The notes: a model not told the origin generated them from the sequence alone. A stretch of DNA of 64,000 bases from Hippophae tibetana (GCA_037013495.1 CM072811.1:21264159-21328158), one strand, 5' to 3'; shown: positions 48,501 through 61,829, counted from the first letter of the stretch. Translations and numbers: made by a program.

Positions 48501-51500
48501 AGACCAACACCCGGAGAAACACAAGTAGGAGATGTCGTCGATTCAGAACCAGCCCATCCATTCACCGGCCAATCAGCCTCTGACCAAATATAGTTTGAAT
48601 GATCCTTGACAGCCATTCCATCTTCCCAATTGCAAAATAATATGCCCTAGATCAGATTCATAAAAGATAACATAAAATACTGCTTCCGCCTGTCCATACA
48701 GATGAGAATATATGGTAGCCAATGAATCTGATAGCATTCATCAAAAACAAATAATTACTCAGCCTAGGACCAAGAACAGGTGGGAATAAAATTTTGGACT
48801 TAGTTTTAGAACTAATTAAGGTATTCCTGGCATTTAATATTATACCTAGGACCAAGAACTTACTCGTAACGTCATACACTCATTTATGTGGATTGCATAT
48901 TTTAAGCAAACCAGCTAACACGAGGATACAAACAATACCTATTTCTGGAGAGAGAAAATTTGCACCAAAACCATGATAGCAGCTCACCTGAAGATAATCG
49001 CACACATACTTCTAAACAAGATACAAACTTATAGTGAAACATTATCTTTTTCTTTCTTTCTTATTCCCCCATTCTTTTTGGCAAGTATAAGTAGCCTGGC
49101 AACTCCAACATCCTAAGAGGGGCAAAACTTTATGCTTCCAATATATATTTATCTGACACATTATTGGAACTCAAAGCTCATTTCACGTGCATACATATGC
49201 ATATCAAAGATGATTTGAAACTAATGAAAAATGAGTACATTCATTCTATCCTAACAATATATCTTAGTAGTCATAGTAGCAATCACTTTTTTTAATCATT
49301 AATATACTTTTTTCCGGCAGAGTACAATCAATATTGTTGGAATATAAAATATTTTATACTTAGTCTCCTAATTAGTTTAGATATCATATTATGAATCCAA
49401 ATATTAGGATTTAAGTATCATACTGTCACATGTAATCTCTCATTATTATTAAAAATAGAAAATAAAAATGTATTTCTTTCAATTTTTCGTTCTCCTCACT
49501 ACTTATTTTAATTCCCTAAAGTTCTAGCTTTTGCGTTGTCATATTTTATATTTCACAGAAAAACAACAAAAAAAATGGGGGAAGAGAGGGCCGCTTGCAA
49601 TCAGACTAAAATTGCAATATAGAATCTACCTTCCGATTGCTAGCAACTGCAGCTTGTCGTTGATCAATGGAATTAGTACATACTGCCTGCTCGAAAAGAA
49701 AGATCTAATTACAATTTATTCATAAGTGAAACCTCTCTAAAAATGTTAACTCCGAAAGCACCTCCAGTTATGAAAATACTCTCATACAGGTCATAACAGC
49801 AGCTGTACTATGATAACATGAATAGAAATATACAAATTGAAGAAATGGATGAAATATTACCTCAAAAAGCTCCCCATTTCTCTTAATTATTTCTCTTGGG
49901 ATTAGAAAGGGCACAAGCTCTGATGTAATGGTCAATTCTTTATGCCAGGAACTGAAAACACCAGGGCTATTATGAAATAGACGTCTACTAGAGAACCCAG
50001 CAGTAGCTGAGCCACTACTAAGTGAAGTTTCATGGCTATGAGTTTGCTCTGCATCACCTGCCCCTCCAATGCTCTCATACGTTTCACTCCAGACTTTAGG
50101 AGGCCTACGAGCACAATTGTGTAACCCAATTTTTTCCTTGGAAAAACTTTCAGATATCATTCTAGGATCAGCAAAGAGATCCCACAAAATATCAAACTCG
50201 CCCTTGTTCATGATGTCTGAATTGCCAGTGTCCATATTCAAATGTGGATGAAGTTCCATAGTTTTGGAGTGACTAGATTCTTCTAACCAAACAAGAGTAG
50301 CTACCTTCTGCTTGCCTCCCATTTTCTGTGATAGGTATGATGCCAGCTCTTTTATGTGATAAGAGGAAACAAATTCAACTGAAGTACTCAATACCTTAAC
50401 CAAGTTTAATAAGACCAACTCGATCTGATCTTTCAAACATGCACCATTGGTTCCCATAGTTTTGGAACAAGATGCCCATGAAGAATGCTTGACATGAGCT
50501 ACACCAGAAACAAAGCCTTTGTCAAGCTCATGGATCATTACATTGGTCTTATGTTTTAGGAATCTTGCCATGTGTTGCCACAAGCATGCACCGACAATTT
50601 TCCACTTCTCATCCTCAGGAATTATACATTTTATATCTTTTTCCTGACTCTCTGATAGACTATTAGGAACCTGTAGGGCTCCTCTTGCCCCATCATCAAG
50701 AGATAAACCTTGTAACAACATATCGGCTATCTCAGGAAGGAGCTGCTTCAGCTTATCAATTTCAACTTCATACAATGTTTTCCCATGGCTACATGTATTC
50801 AAGAGTGGTTGCACCAACAAAAAGAGAGCTTTTGAGTTTCTTCGAAGCCATGAATAAGAAAAATAAACACAGAATACAGTTAAATCAAGAATTATCGAAG
50901 TTTTTGTGAGGAGATCTTCACCGAGGAATCTATGTAAAGTCCTCAAAGCAGATCTTAATTGCCTTAATAACAATGTAAGTCCTTCAAAACAACCCCGAGC
51001 ATTAGACAGTACATATTTATTTTCGCTAGACACACTATTATCAATACATCTGATACAAGATATACTGCTGGCAACAATAAAACGTGAAAAAAACAAGGAG
51101 ATTTCCTCTGTAGCCTTCAACAGTGGCTTAAAAATAGGAGGATTGAAAGAGACATCATTAACCTTTTGGTTCTCATCTTCAAAGTGAATACGAGATGTAT
51201 ATCCATGTAATATATCATATCCAAGGATCAATTGCACCTGGTTGTGCAGCAACACCAAAATCTGCAGGGGGGGAAAAATTGTCACGGGAGCACATGACAA
51301 AAAGCATGTCAGAAAGCATACAGGTTTGGTATGTACCTTGGTAAGTATCCAGAAAGGAGCCAGTGAAAATTTTTGCTCACAGTATTCCAATCCTGTGCAT
51401 AACTTTTGCTGAAAATTCTCAAAAAGCTCTACAAATTGATGACCTTCACACTCCCATGAGTACAGACATACTCCAACGGAGGTGGTGTCTTCCCAGCTTG

Positions 51501-54500
51501 GGTGTTCTCTTACCAGTTTAGAGAAATATTCAAGTGCTGAATTTAACTTAACATGGTTCTCCAGATGGAAAGCTACTTCGCTTGACATCCAATTTGAAGA
51601 ATGTCTAGAAGAAGGCTTTAAAACTCCATCCAAAACATCAGGATACCCAAAATCAGATGCATTTCCTTGATTTGTATTCCCAAGAATGCTCAATGCAGAT
51701 GAAAGGCACTCTAAAGCTTCAAGCTGACAGTGGATGCAAAACGAATGATCATTTGTACTTATTAGAATTATGATGAAAAGAACACAGGAAAATAAGTGCA
51801 TGTAATATAAAAATCTGTTTTTGGTCCTATTCAAACATCGTTTTTTACCCTTAATATCATTCATTAATAAAAGAAACCAGTACCATAAGGTACGTGAAAA
51901 TACAAAACTCAAATTGTAAATTAGACTAGGCTAAATGGAAAAGATTCATCATCTGGTGGACTTTTTAGGGACTTCACGTGGATTTTCTATACTAGTAGGC
52001 CCTCCAAGATTACGGATCGATCCGTTCAAAAAAAGAAGGATAAGGTCAGAGCTTTGGCAGATCAAAAAGCCATTGGATGAAAAATATAAAAATAATTTTT
52101 TTTTAAATAGTGTAAAAAAAATAAATGGATCACCTATCAACGGGTCAAATTTTGGATATCAAATGATCTATAGATCAAATTTTAGGTTGAATTAGATAAA
52201 TTTGAATCAATTCTATAATGGGTTGGATTAGATCCATTGCCATACCTATTCAAGATACATCAAATATCCTCTTAACTTGTGATTTAAACCATTCTAGCAC
52301 AAGCTTGATTAGTAAAAGAGACCTTAAGTATTTGTCAAAATGGAATCTAGTTCATTAATACATGGCATCCAAATAAAGCACCACTGCATTTATTTTTCAT
52401 CCACATTAATTTTAAATTTATTTAATCTAATTTTTATGAATGTTAATGCCACTGAATCATTTTCGAATGCAACAAATTAATCAAACGAATAAATGATTGC
52501 TGTAAACAACTATAGATATAGCACAAAAATTGTAAAATAAACTTACAGGAATTGTAAAATAAACTTACAGGTAGACCACATCTGTTTAGGGCAGTGGCTC
52601 TCATCAAAATTGCCCACCTGGAAAGAATGACAGCATTTTGATCCCCAATAGAGTTTCGCATGATATTTTTGGTAGATAAAGTCAGGCAATACAGACCAAT
52701 GTTTGGTTCTAAAAAGGCAGCATCACTGAACAAAGTTGAAGAGTCTAGCTGGGAACCAAGCATGCTTGTGAAAGATTGATAGTAATTTCCCAGCTCCCAC
52801 TGCAAATCAACAATTGAAGTTAGCATAGCAGGAACACATCCCATCAGCATCAGTGTTCAAGAAAACAGAACCAATTAAAAAAATATTTTAAGCTATTTCA
52901 TTATTAAACAAACACCTCCAAAAGGCTTGTCAGCCAGTAATCGCCCTTCTCAAGTGCTGATGGAAGTATAAACTTCGTTATCAAATGATGACCTAATGGT
53001 CCACCATGCCCCTCAACCAGCCGACAAATTACTAGGGCCAGCTGTTCATCACCTAAGTTCCTTGCACAAACATTGACAGCAGAAGAAGAATCGCCACCAA
53101 GCAGAAAGAAAGCAATAGCCAATTCCAGCTGATGCCTTCCCATCAAGACATACGCATTCTTCAGAGCAGCTGCCTTATTCTTCTCTTCCTGTAAGCAACA
53201 AATGCTAGTGCACATTAATACTTAGAATACTTAAGAAGTCGACACAGACTAACTTGGCACTGTCAACTGCATTCAAATGTATTTAATTATAACAGATGGA
53301 AAGCATTAAACGAGGAATAAAGAAAAATATGAAGCATATTAGGCTGCCATCACATGTAGGGATTTCATTTTATCACAATTGCACGTAAAAATTTACACTT
53401 GTGAATTAAATAAAGAAATATTTTATCTATGATATTACATTTTTATTACAATATTTTAAACATATCGTGAAAACAACTACTAATTTTATAAATACATAAC
53501 ATATCAACTACATAAAATTTATATATTTTAATGCAAATGAAAATATAATATGATAAAAAAGTTGGGCTCAAACATGTCAATTTTTCTTTTTACACCTTTT
53601 TGTATTCTCATATCATCAAATAAACTCCCCTCTCTCATTTGAATCATACCAAATAGTTTGATATAAAAAAACATCAAATAACCTCACAACAAATTTGAGA
53701 AAACAAAAAATCATAACCATGTTGTCTAATAAGCTAGATATATAATAATTATTAGCGTTGAAAGCAACAAAGATGCATTAAAATAACTATATGCAATCTC
53801 TAACTATTTTAATTTTATTAAAAAATTAAGGTGTGATTAAATAATCAAAACTAAAGAATTTTGTAATTTTAATTTTTCATTTTTAACTAAGTGATTATGT
53901 CAGATATTTATTATTCTACAAATAATTAATTTTAATTAAAAACAATAAAATTTAGAAAATTTTTGAGTGAAATAACTATATGTAACATGTAACTATTTTA
54001 ATTTTATATAAAAAGAAAGTTATGAATCATAAGTAAATAACCAAAATGAATTCTTTTGAATTCTAGTTTTAAATGGTTGTTATATATTATTACAAAAAAA
54101 ATTAATTTTAATTAAAAACATTATAGTTTTGAACAAGTATGACCAAAATAAATTTATGCAATCCATAACTTTTTAAATTTTATGAAAGGAAAATTAAGAA
54201 AGAGTCATCAAATAATCTTAACAGAAATCTTTTGAAATTCTAGTTTTTAATTCCTAATTAAAGCATTATGTTTATTATTTATTATTCCAAAAAGAAATAA
54301 TTTTAATTAACATAAAAATTTGAAGAAATATAACTAAAATAATTATATGCAATCTATAACATTTTAATTTTATTAAAACAAATTATGAAAGGATGATTAA
54401 ACAATTCTAATTTAAGTATTTTAAACTCTAATTTTTAATTTCTAATTAACCTAGTATGCTTGTTATTTATTATTCCAAATAATTAATTTCAATTAAAAAT

Positions 54501-56851
54501 ATTGGAAAAAAAGTTACAAACGTGATTAAATAAACCTAACTAAAATCTTTTAAAATTCTAGCTTTAACTCCTAATTAAGTCATTATGTCCATTATTTATT
54601 ATCTAAACAAATTATTCTTAAATAAAAATATTAAAAAATAGATATACGAAGGGGTGATTAAATAATCCAAATTGAAACCTTTTAGAATTTTAATTTTTAA
54701 TTTCGTACTAAGAATATTGATGGTTATTTATATTCCAAAAGAATTAATTTTAATTAAAAAAAATTAAAATTTTGAAGAAATGTGACCAAAATAATTATAT
54801 ACAATCTGTAATTTTTTTAATTTTATAAGAAAGAAAATTAATAAACGATGATTAAATAATTATATAACTGAAGTATTTCAAAATTATAATTTTTAATTCA
54901 TAATTAAGCTATTATGTTTGTAATTTATTATTCCAAAAGTAATTAATTTTACTTAAAAATATTAAAATTTTGAAAATATCAAAATATATGATATATTTAT
55001 TACATATATAATTGAATTAAGTTATATGCAGAAATGTGTTAATACTTATAATAAACTCCACCTATCAAAATATAACATATTATTTTTGGGACTATTATGG
55101 TTATTTTCATATGAAAGTGCAAAATCGCTCCTGTATAATAATTATAATATATGTGTATGTGCGTATTCAATTTATAATAAAAGTATTTTATTTGTATTTT
55201 TGTGAATAGATAAACATATATAAACATGTGTATGCGTTTTTTTTCTTTGTATTGTATTTTTTATCAAAGGAGGACCCAAAATTTTATGGCCCAATGGTCC
55301 AACCCGGCCAGCCTGGCATGTTACATGTCCCATGCTAGGGGTTGTGTCATGCCTATCTTTTTCCTACACACGCCATGTCGTGCCATGTCTACTTTGTGTG
55401 CTGACAGCAGGCCATTTTTGGACCAGGCCGGTACGTTTGACAAGCCTAATCACATGAAGACATGAAAGGTGTTGAGTATATGCGAGAGAACTTTACCATG
55501 AAAGATGGTTGAAATAATTATTTTTATATAATAAATAGTATATATTCATCTAGATTCATTCAGGTGTCTAATGACTTACCACTATATAGTTTTAACTTTT
55601 ATATAGTACCTGAAAATTACGTGCAAGAAATCCAACTAGTGGCTTATCCTTCTCATCCTTGCTGATTTTGAAAAGACCTGCCAAAACTTGAACTCTGCTC
55701 AGCGCTATGTATAACAGTGCACAATCTTTAGGATCCTTGTTTTTCAGATACTGTGATCTAGCCAGTTTTTCCATCTACAGTGAAATAACAGCATCAAAAC
55801 TGTTTAGAGGTTGAGTAGAGCTCATATTCACCGTATCAGATCTATAGAAATAAGATGACAAGATATCTCATGCGACAATTAGAGATATACAATTTTCTAT
55901 CTGAAACTGAGTTGCTACCAGCTCATATAGTTCAATCAATATCTAAATTGAAATTATTAATTCATCAGCACTTGTGTGAAGGAAAATTATGGATGACCTC
56001 CCCGAAGGTGTTGCCCATATAGCAAATCCCCTCAGTCACACCTGGAAAATAACAGCTGGATCCCATTTTAACACTATTCAACTTAGGATAGACGACATGG
56101 TGTTGTTAAAGTCACTTCTGTGATCTTATTTTTTCCAAATTTAGGAGTAAATTTGTTTAGAAAATTAAAATTTGTCAATCAGTTCAAAAATGAATTGCCA
56201 CCCTTTGTGCACTATTAGTCAAGGATCACCTAACCTGATAGACTAGATATGCAGTTTAATGTTGAACATAATAACTTTCTGTTGGTAAAAGAATTGAAAA
56301 GAGCTATTTTCCTATATTAGAGCATTTAGAGCACAAGTAGTACAAAAATTCAAAGAAAACCTTTGTGCGCAGTTGTGCTGAATTTGTCAGCCAGAATCCA
56401 ACACCCAATTTCCGCAGGTCTTGCCATGACAAGTCATTAGGTAGAACAGACCCAAACAAGTTTTCCTGGCAATCAGAGTGGTAGGCCCAAGCAATTAACT
56501 CAGAGTCAATTACCAACTCCTCCAAAGTTGCTTGTCGACCCAACCTTCGGAAGAAATATAATTGCTGAAACCTCAACCCAACCCAAAACCTATAAAGGTA
56601 AAATAAGGTAATGATTCAAATAGGAAAAAAGATACTTCAATTACCGAGAAAAGTTGAAGATAATGCTAGTGTTGTTGTAAAAAGGAAATAAGGAAATAGA
56701 TTTGTTAAACATGCATGGGCTTTTTTTCTTGTTTTGGAGAAAATGCATGAGCATGCTTGGTCCACCACATCATAGATATTCGGCTTGAGATAATACCTGC
56801 ACAACTTAAATACAGGTACGGCCTTGTATACCCAGAGTTGTACCATTTTAT
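45511..56851 (-). CDS. DMXL / Rabconnectin-3 / Rav1-like WD40 protein, C-terminal part (14 exons)
   Basis: Minus-strand exons: 56797-56851, 56361-56589, 55610-55774, 52916-53188, 52569-52799, 51337-51723, 49861-51261, 49630-49686, 48218-48646, 47017-47240, 46713-46846, 46031-46297, 45762-45940 and 45511-45615 (stop TAA at 45511-45513). All junctions are GT-AG and the exons total 4136 nt that close in one frame, about 1377 residues. The first exons give the Rav1 C-terminal domain (LDKMVQLWVYKAVPVFKLC, FWVGLRFQQLYFFRRLG, GVGFWLTNSAQLRTKMEKLA, YLKNKDPKDCALLYIALSRV). A helical middle follows (467-codon exon), then a Gly-rich stretch and WD40 repeats (SSHPSRPFFLVGSINTHIYL; FGHRFASAALDGTVCTWQ; LFLTGSKDGDVKLWD; NGFLTCGGDGTVKLLRL). 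Animal and yeast relatives assemble V-ATPase (RAVE complex); the same role in plants is inferred. The N-terminal half lies beyond the Copia elements to the right, outside the window, or is lost. No break was found in the part present. Confidence 0.93.
47241..48217. other. Intron of the DMXL-like gene with an unexplained open segment
   Basis: 977-bp intron. On the minus strand 47553-47804 stays open for 83 codons (NLEARLLMCEHGKNIMALVN, then KWLPARRSYKAFQNVNRI) and is less AT-rich than the rest of the intron. I do not recognise it. It is not part of the WD40 reading frame, since the flanking exons join directly as HIYLWE and FGKEKA. Confidence 0.5.
48647..49629. other. Intron of the DMXL-like gene, nothing recognised
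   Basis: 983-bp intron between the 19-codon and 143-codon exons. AT-rich, no repeat or coding trace seen. Confidence 0.6.
51724..52568. other. Intron of the DMXL-like gene, nothing recognised
   Basis: 845-bp intron. A short direct duplication of acaggaattgtaaaataaactt lies near the donor end (about 52530-52570); nothing else was seen. Confidence 0.6.
53780..54990. repeat. Degenerate satellite-like tandem repeat in a DMXL-like intron
   Basis: Seven decayed copies can be followed by the anchor gtgattaaataa (near 53832, 54020, 54204, 54386, 54522, 54653, 54849). The spacing is about 182-196 bp, except two shorter units of about 131-136 bp. Each unit also carries gcaatctataac-like, ttttaattcctaattaag-like and ttatttattattcca-like blocks. 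It fills half of the 2.4-kb intron 53189-55609. Confidence 0.8.
55775..56360. other. Intron of the DMXL-like gene, nothing recognised
   Basis: 586-bp intron between the LRTK-encoding and MEKL-encoding exons. No repeat or coding trace. Confidence 0.6.
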
Positions 56852-57298
56852 CTAGTTCAGGAAATTAGGAAATAGATTTGTTAAACATGCATGGTTGTGA
56901 TGTATGAGTTATCCTACCTGACTTTTAGACAGGAAATTGACAAAATAATAGCTATACAAAAAGTACACAGCACATGTACTGATCGAATGCAGAATCGGAT
57001 ATATTATACATTTTTTATTCGTTAAAAGTAGAAACAAAAGGAGTTAACACTTCCCCGTGAAAATCTCTTGTAAATTTTTCTAATCTCTTTCCCACTTCTA
57101 CCGTTATCTTAAAAAATGATAAGTAATAAATTGAAAGACTCGACAAAAAAGAATCAAATTTAACTGGTCTCCTTTAGGGGAAGGAAAAAATGGAGGGGGG
57201 ACCAAAAAAACAAAAGACTATCCATAGTCTTTCTTCCAAATCTTTCAATAATAAGTTATCAAAACTATAATGTGGTATTGAATGAATAATTTTATTAT
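56852..57298. other. Upstream intron sequence of the DMXL-like gene
   Basis: Lies between the first visible DMXL-like exon (acceptor gaactag) and Copia element M. It includes one copy (56859-56894) of a 36-bp direct repeat whose other copy is at 56682-56718. No exon recognised. Confidence 0.45.
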
Positions 57299-57471
57299 GT
57301 TCTATTATCACATTCACATGTAATACAATGAGTATAATAGAAAGAAAATAAGCAACAAATAAATCCCTCATAATCAAGAATTTAAATGAATTTGAATTCT
57401 AACTAAACTATACATCTAATTCCTTAATTGTTTCATCCCTTAATATCTCCTAATATCACAGAATTTCAACA
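57299..57471 (-). repeat. Element M 3' LTR (tentative lower edge)
   Basis: The upper end is set by the purine tract gaggtgaaa followed by TGTTGAAATTC on the minus strand. The lower edge is a guess from a TG...CA rule, as no partner LTR is in the window. Confidence 0.45.
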
Positions 57472-57489
57472 TTTCACCTCAAGTTGGAT

Positions 57490-58958
57490 CATAGATATCA
57501 ATAGTGTCCAACTTATATATAAATCATTAAAATTTTGTCGAAAAAGCCATTTTTTGAAGATATCTACCTTTTGTTCTTTTGTTGGAACGTAGGTTATGCA
57601 AATGATTCTATTTACAATCTTTTCTTTAATAAAATATCTATCCACTTTTACATATTTAGTTCAATCATATTGAAATAGATCAAGAGAAATGTTGATGGCA
57701 GCTTTAATATCACAATAAATCTTGATTGGAATTGCCGGTTTAAATTGTAGCACTCTTTTGAGAGCTTTTGTAACAATAATCTCTTACATATTTCTCCTGC
57801 AATTACTCAAAACTCAACTTCAGCGCTACTTCTAACTATTACACTTTATTTCTTACTTCTCCAAGTTACTAAGTTTCTCCAAACAAAAGTGCAATAACAA
57901 GTAGTAGATCTTCTATCTTCTACGGAACCTGTCCAATCTATATCTGTAAAAACTTCTATCTCTCTACCTTCACATTTTTTGAAAAACAACCCGTTTCATT
58001 AATAACGTTTGAGATATCTAAAGATTCTACATACAACCTCTAGATGAATTTCTTTTGACGAATGTATATGTTGACTTATCATACTAACTACAAATACAAT
58101 ATCAAGTCTAGTGTGTGATAGGTAGATTAATTTCCCAACCAGTCTTTGACATCTTTCTTTTTCAACTAGTTTTCCATTATCTTTTGTCTTTTGTCCTGCT
58201 TCAACTGGAGTGTCACTTGATCTGCTCCAAGCATGCCAGTTTCAGTTAAACGATCGAGAACATACGTTCCTTAGTATACACTAATGTCGTTTTTTGATCT
58301 GGCAATCTCTATACCCAAAAAACATCACATTTGTCTTAGTCTCTTACTTCAAACTCAGTAGCTAGAGTTTTCTTAAGCTTTTTAATCTCAAATAAATTAT
58401 TCCTAATGACAATTATATTATCAACGTGCATAATTAGAGTCGTCTTCAACCCTTATGGATGAAAGAACATAATGTGAGCCGATTGTCCCTATTGATATCC
58501 TTGATTTTTTTATCACCTTTGTAAATATATCAAATCATGTTTTAGGTGATTATTTAAGGCCATATAGGGACTTTTTAAGCCTACACGCCATATTTTCCTC
58601 CCCCTATTAACAAAAACATGGTGATAGAGACATGAAAATCTCTTCGTCTAATGTACCATTGAAAAATGCATTCTTTATATTAAGTTGTTGAAGTGTCCAA
58701 TCGAGGTTTGCCGCCAATGACAATAATACCGAAACTATATTTAATTTTACCACATATGCAAACATCTCCGTGTAGTCGATACCATAGGTTTAAGTAAACT
58801 CTTTAGTAACTAGGTGAACCTTGTAACGTTCAACTGTCCCATCAACTTTATACTTCACTATAAATACCTATTTACAATCAATGGGTGTTTTGCCTCATGG
58901 TAAATTCACCACATCCCAAGTTTCATTTTTTTTAAAGCCCGCAGTTCTTCCATTACTA
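57490..58958 (-). pseudogene. Element M RT (copy 1) and RNase H (broken)
   Basis: The RT N-terminal segment at 58459-58958 contains KWVF-, VDGTVERYK- and ANLDWTLQQLN-like text in shifting frames. Below 58459 come the remaining RT (including an AHYVLSSIRVED-like area) and RNase H remnants down to the tail near 57500. Many stops. The segment duplicates 60423-60923. Confidence 0.7.
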
Positions 58959-58980
58959 CTTCTCTCCACTTGGGAATCTC

Positions 58981-60420
58981 CTATGTCTCTTTAATATTAT
59001 TTAAAAAAATTATCCAATCAAGGTTAGAAATGAAAGCATGAAATCTAGGAGATAAATTATTATAAGATACAAACTTAGGGATAGGATGGAGAGTGCAAGA
59101 TCGAGTTTGTTTTCTGAGATCAATAGGAGGGACATAATTACCTATATTAGAAGAAGACTCAAGGATACTTAGAGCTATCACCGAGCAAAACTCTCCAAGT
59201 GTATCAAGCATGAGATTCTCCTTATATTTTACGTTTAGCCTCCTTAAATAAACAAGTATCTCCTTGTCTTTTTGTGTACCAACATCTCTCCCTGAGTTCA
59301 AGTTGTTTGATGTATACGGCACATTAGAAGAGTTGGTGTTTGGAATAGTTTCAGGAAGCGAAAGATCAAAAATCAAAAAATGAGTGTCACTTAAATTCTC
59401 TCCCTTAAGAGATGGCTTGTGAAAATACGATGTGGTTTCAAAAAATGTAACATCAATACTCGTCAATACCTTTTTTGTGGACAATTCATAGTATTTGTAG
59501 CCTTTTTGGGTAGAAAAATATCCCATAAAAGTGCATTTTAGAGATCTCGGATGTAGTTTATTTTGATTATGGGAGTAAACATGTACAAATGTAGTACAAC
59601 CAAACACCCTAAGGGATAGGTCAGAAATAAGAAGACGAGGTAAGGAAGCAATTTTTGAGTTTATGAAGAGATGTTTCAAACAAAAGAACACGACTAGGCA
59701 TTCTATTTATGAGATAGGCATATGTCAAAATTGCATCTCGTTAAAACATTTTTAGCATATTAGTGATAAACATTAGGGCACATGCAACATCCAAAATATG
59801 TATATTTTTCCATTCGACAACTCTATTTTATTAAGGATTGTCAAAATAGGAACTTTGGTGCCCATGGTGACACAAATAATTTCCCAAGGTTGCATTGAAA
59901 TATTATGTACAATTATTAGTGCACAAAATTTAACTATCTGAAATTGTGTTTGAATCATGGAGTGAAAATTAAAAAACACAATGCAATCATCAATTTTATC
60001 TTTTAATAAATAAATCCAACAGACTCATGTATGATCATCAATAAAGATTACAAACAATTTTATAAAGATACGATTAGAGTACGTTATGGTTCCCATAAAT
60101 CATTATAGACTATGGTACAAAGCTTAGATGGTGTCTATTTGGATTTTGAGAATGACATACGTTGATGTTTTGCAAGTTCACAAATCTCACTTTATAAATT
60201 AGACAACTTTTTTATTTAAAACAATAGAAGAAAATAAATGTTTTAAATATTGAAAATTACGATGACCCATTGTAGAATGCAATAGAATTTCACTAACATT
60301 AGAAACAGACGTAGATCCAAAATTGACAATATGACATTGTTCACTCACATTGGATTCCCCAAACTAGTAAAGTACTTCACACTCTTTAGTAATACCAATC
60401 GACTTTAACCCTTTTCTAGA
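58981..60420 (-). pseudogene. Element M pre-integrase and integrase (broken)
   Basis: The pre-integrase block (LLHSTMGHRNFQYLKHLFSS, then CEICELAKHQRMSF) is near 60160-60290. Integrase remnants run through 59700-60000. The open 58981-59691 part reads DLSLRVFGCTTFVHVYSHNQ, then KCTFMGYFSTQKGYKYYEL, the integrase C-terminal block, and a linker. Confidence 0.77.
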
Positions 60421-60422
60421 TT

Positions 60423-60923
60423 GATGAAATAACATAGTGTCATTCGGCTATTCCAGTTGATATTCTTGATTTTTTTATCACCTTTGCAAATCTATCAAAT
60501 CATGCTCTAGGTAGTTATTTGAGATCATATAGGCAATTTTTGAGTTTACACGTCATATTTTCCTCCCCTTGTTTACAAAAACCTGGTGGTAGAGACATGA
60601 AAATCTCTTCGTCTAACGTACCATTGAGAAATGCATTCTTTATGTTAAGTTGTTAAAGTGCCCAATCGAGGTTTGCCTCCAATGACAATAGTACCCATAT
60701 TATATTTAATTTTGCCACAAGTGTAAACTTCTCCATGTAGTCGATACCAAAGGTTTGAGTAAACCCTTTAACAACCAGGAAAGCACTACAACGTTCAACT
60801 ATCCCATCGACCTTATACTTCACCATAAATACCCATTTACAACCAACAGGTTTTTTACCTTGTGGTAAATTCATCGCATCCTAAGTTTCATTCTTTTTTA
60901 AAGCCTGTTGTTCTTCCATTACT
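60423..60923 (-). pseudogene. Element M extra RT N-terminal segment (copy 2)
   Basis: About 501 bp directly repeating 58459-58958, as judged by eye at roughly 85% identity. It reads MNLPQGKKPVGCKWVFMVKY, then GFTQTFGIDYMEKFTLVAKL. It sits between protease and integrase, where RT does not belong. Confidence 0.8.
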
Positions 60924-60929
60924 GATTCA

Positions 60930-61200
60930 AGAGTTATAGAATCAGATATTTTGATACTCCCTCTTCCTACAATAGGTGAGAGTGTTATTTGGAATTTTTA
61001 CTTTAAGATTTCCTGCACAAGGTAAATACGAGGAGAACAGACGATACACATCAGTCATGTGATCCGAAGCATCAGAGTCAATAATCCAATGAGTTTTAAT
61101 CCAAAAGGTTGTACTCAAAGCTTTTAAAAAATTACTTTTATGAGCTAGTGAACCAAAAGGAACATACGAGGACTAACCCAATGTTTGAAGTTAAAGAATA
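60930..61200 (-). pseudogene. Element M protease remnant
   Basis: The minus strand reads SSYVPFGSLAHKSNFL, then THWIIDSDASDHMT and FSSYLPCAGN. The aspartic protease motif D-S-G is changed to D-S-D. Confidence 0.75.
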
Positions 61201-61205
61201 TTTTG

Positions 61206-61535
61206 TGTTGTAAATTGATGTTAAAAAATGCCAAAGGCCTTCTCAAAAAAAAACAAACTCTCTTAAAGTTGTATTATTCTTATTCCTTTACTCTCTACTC
61301 TTTTGATACCATATACATATATTTATACAATTGTTATGACCAATATACATTTGTAATTCACTAATATAAAGCTAGAAATAAAGTTGAAAATCACCCTAAA
61401 AATCAGGAAACTAACCTCTTGAAATCAAAAGTCTGATTCTACCCTGAAAATCAAGAAATTAACTTCTTGAAAATCAAGGACTGATTACACCCTGAAAATC
61501 AGGAATCAATCATACGCCTAGATTGATTTCTCACA
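61206..61535 (-). repeat. Element L 3' LTR
   Basis: 330 bp, TGTGAGAAATC...TTTACAACA in element orientation. Contains tandem atcaggaaactaacctc-like blocks also present in 62789-63084. Confidence 0.87.
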
Positions 61536-61539
61536 CTCC

Positions 61540-61745
61540 CTTTCAAGCTAGGCGATATATGTTTTTCAAACCAAGTGTTACACTTAACTTTCCACATCAG
61601 TGAGAAACAAAGTTTTGGTTAAGATATCTGCAACTTGTTGTCTAGATAGAACATAGTTGAGGGAGATCATCTTGCCTTCAATTTTCGCACTGATGAAACA
61701 TCTATCAATTTTCACATGTTTCGTTCGATCATAATGGACTATAGA
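61540..61745 (-). pseudogene. Element L RNase H tail
   Basis: On the minus strand: HYDRTKHVKIDRCFI, then SLNYVLSRQQVADILTK, the C-terminal end of Copia RNase H. Confidence 0.75.
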
Positions 61746-61829
61746 ATTCTTGATTTACTCCTTGAAATAAGGGTTAACATTCAACACTCTCCCGCAAACT
61801 GGATCCAAAAGATTTATGGATCTAAGCTT

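Noticed and set aside
49531..49725. Plus-strand 64-codon frame
   Set aside because: Antisense to the 19-codon exon of the DMXL-like gene (49630-49686), which is fixed by splice sites and frame.
50685..51187. Plus-strand frames opposite the large DMXL-like exon
   Set aside because: Mirror images of the 467-codon exon at 49861-51261; no independent signal.
53780..54990. CRISPR-like array
   Set aside because: Repeats are long, degenerate, AT-rich and without unique spacers, in a plant nuclear intron; it is a satellite-type repeat.
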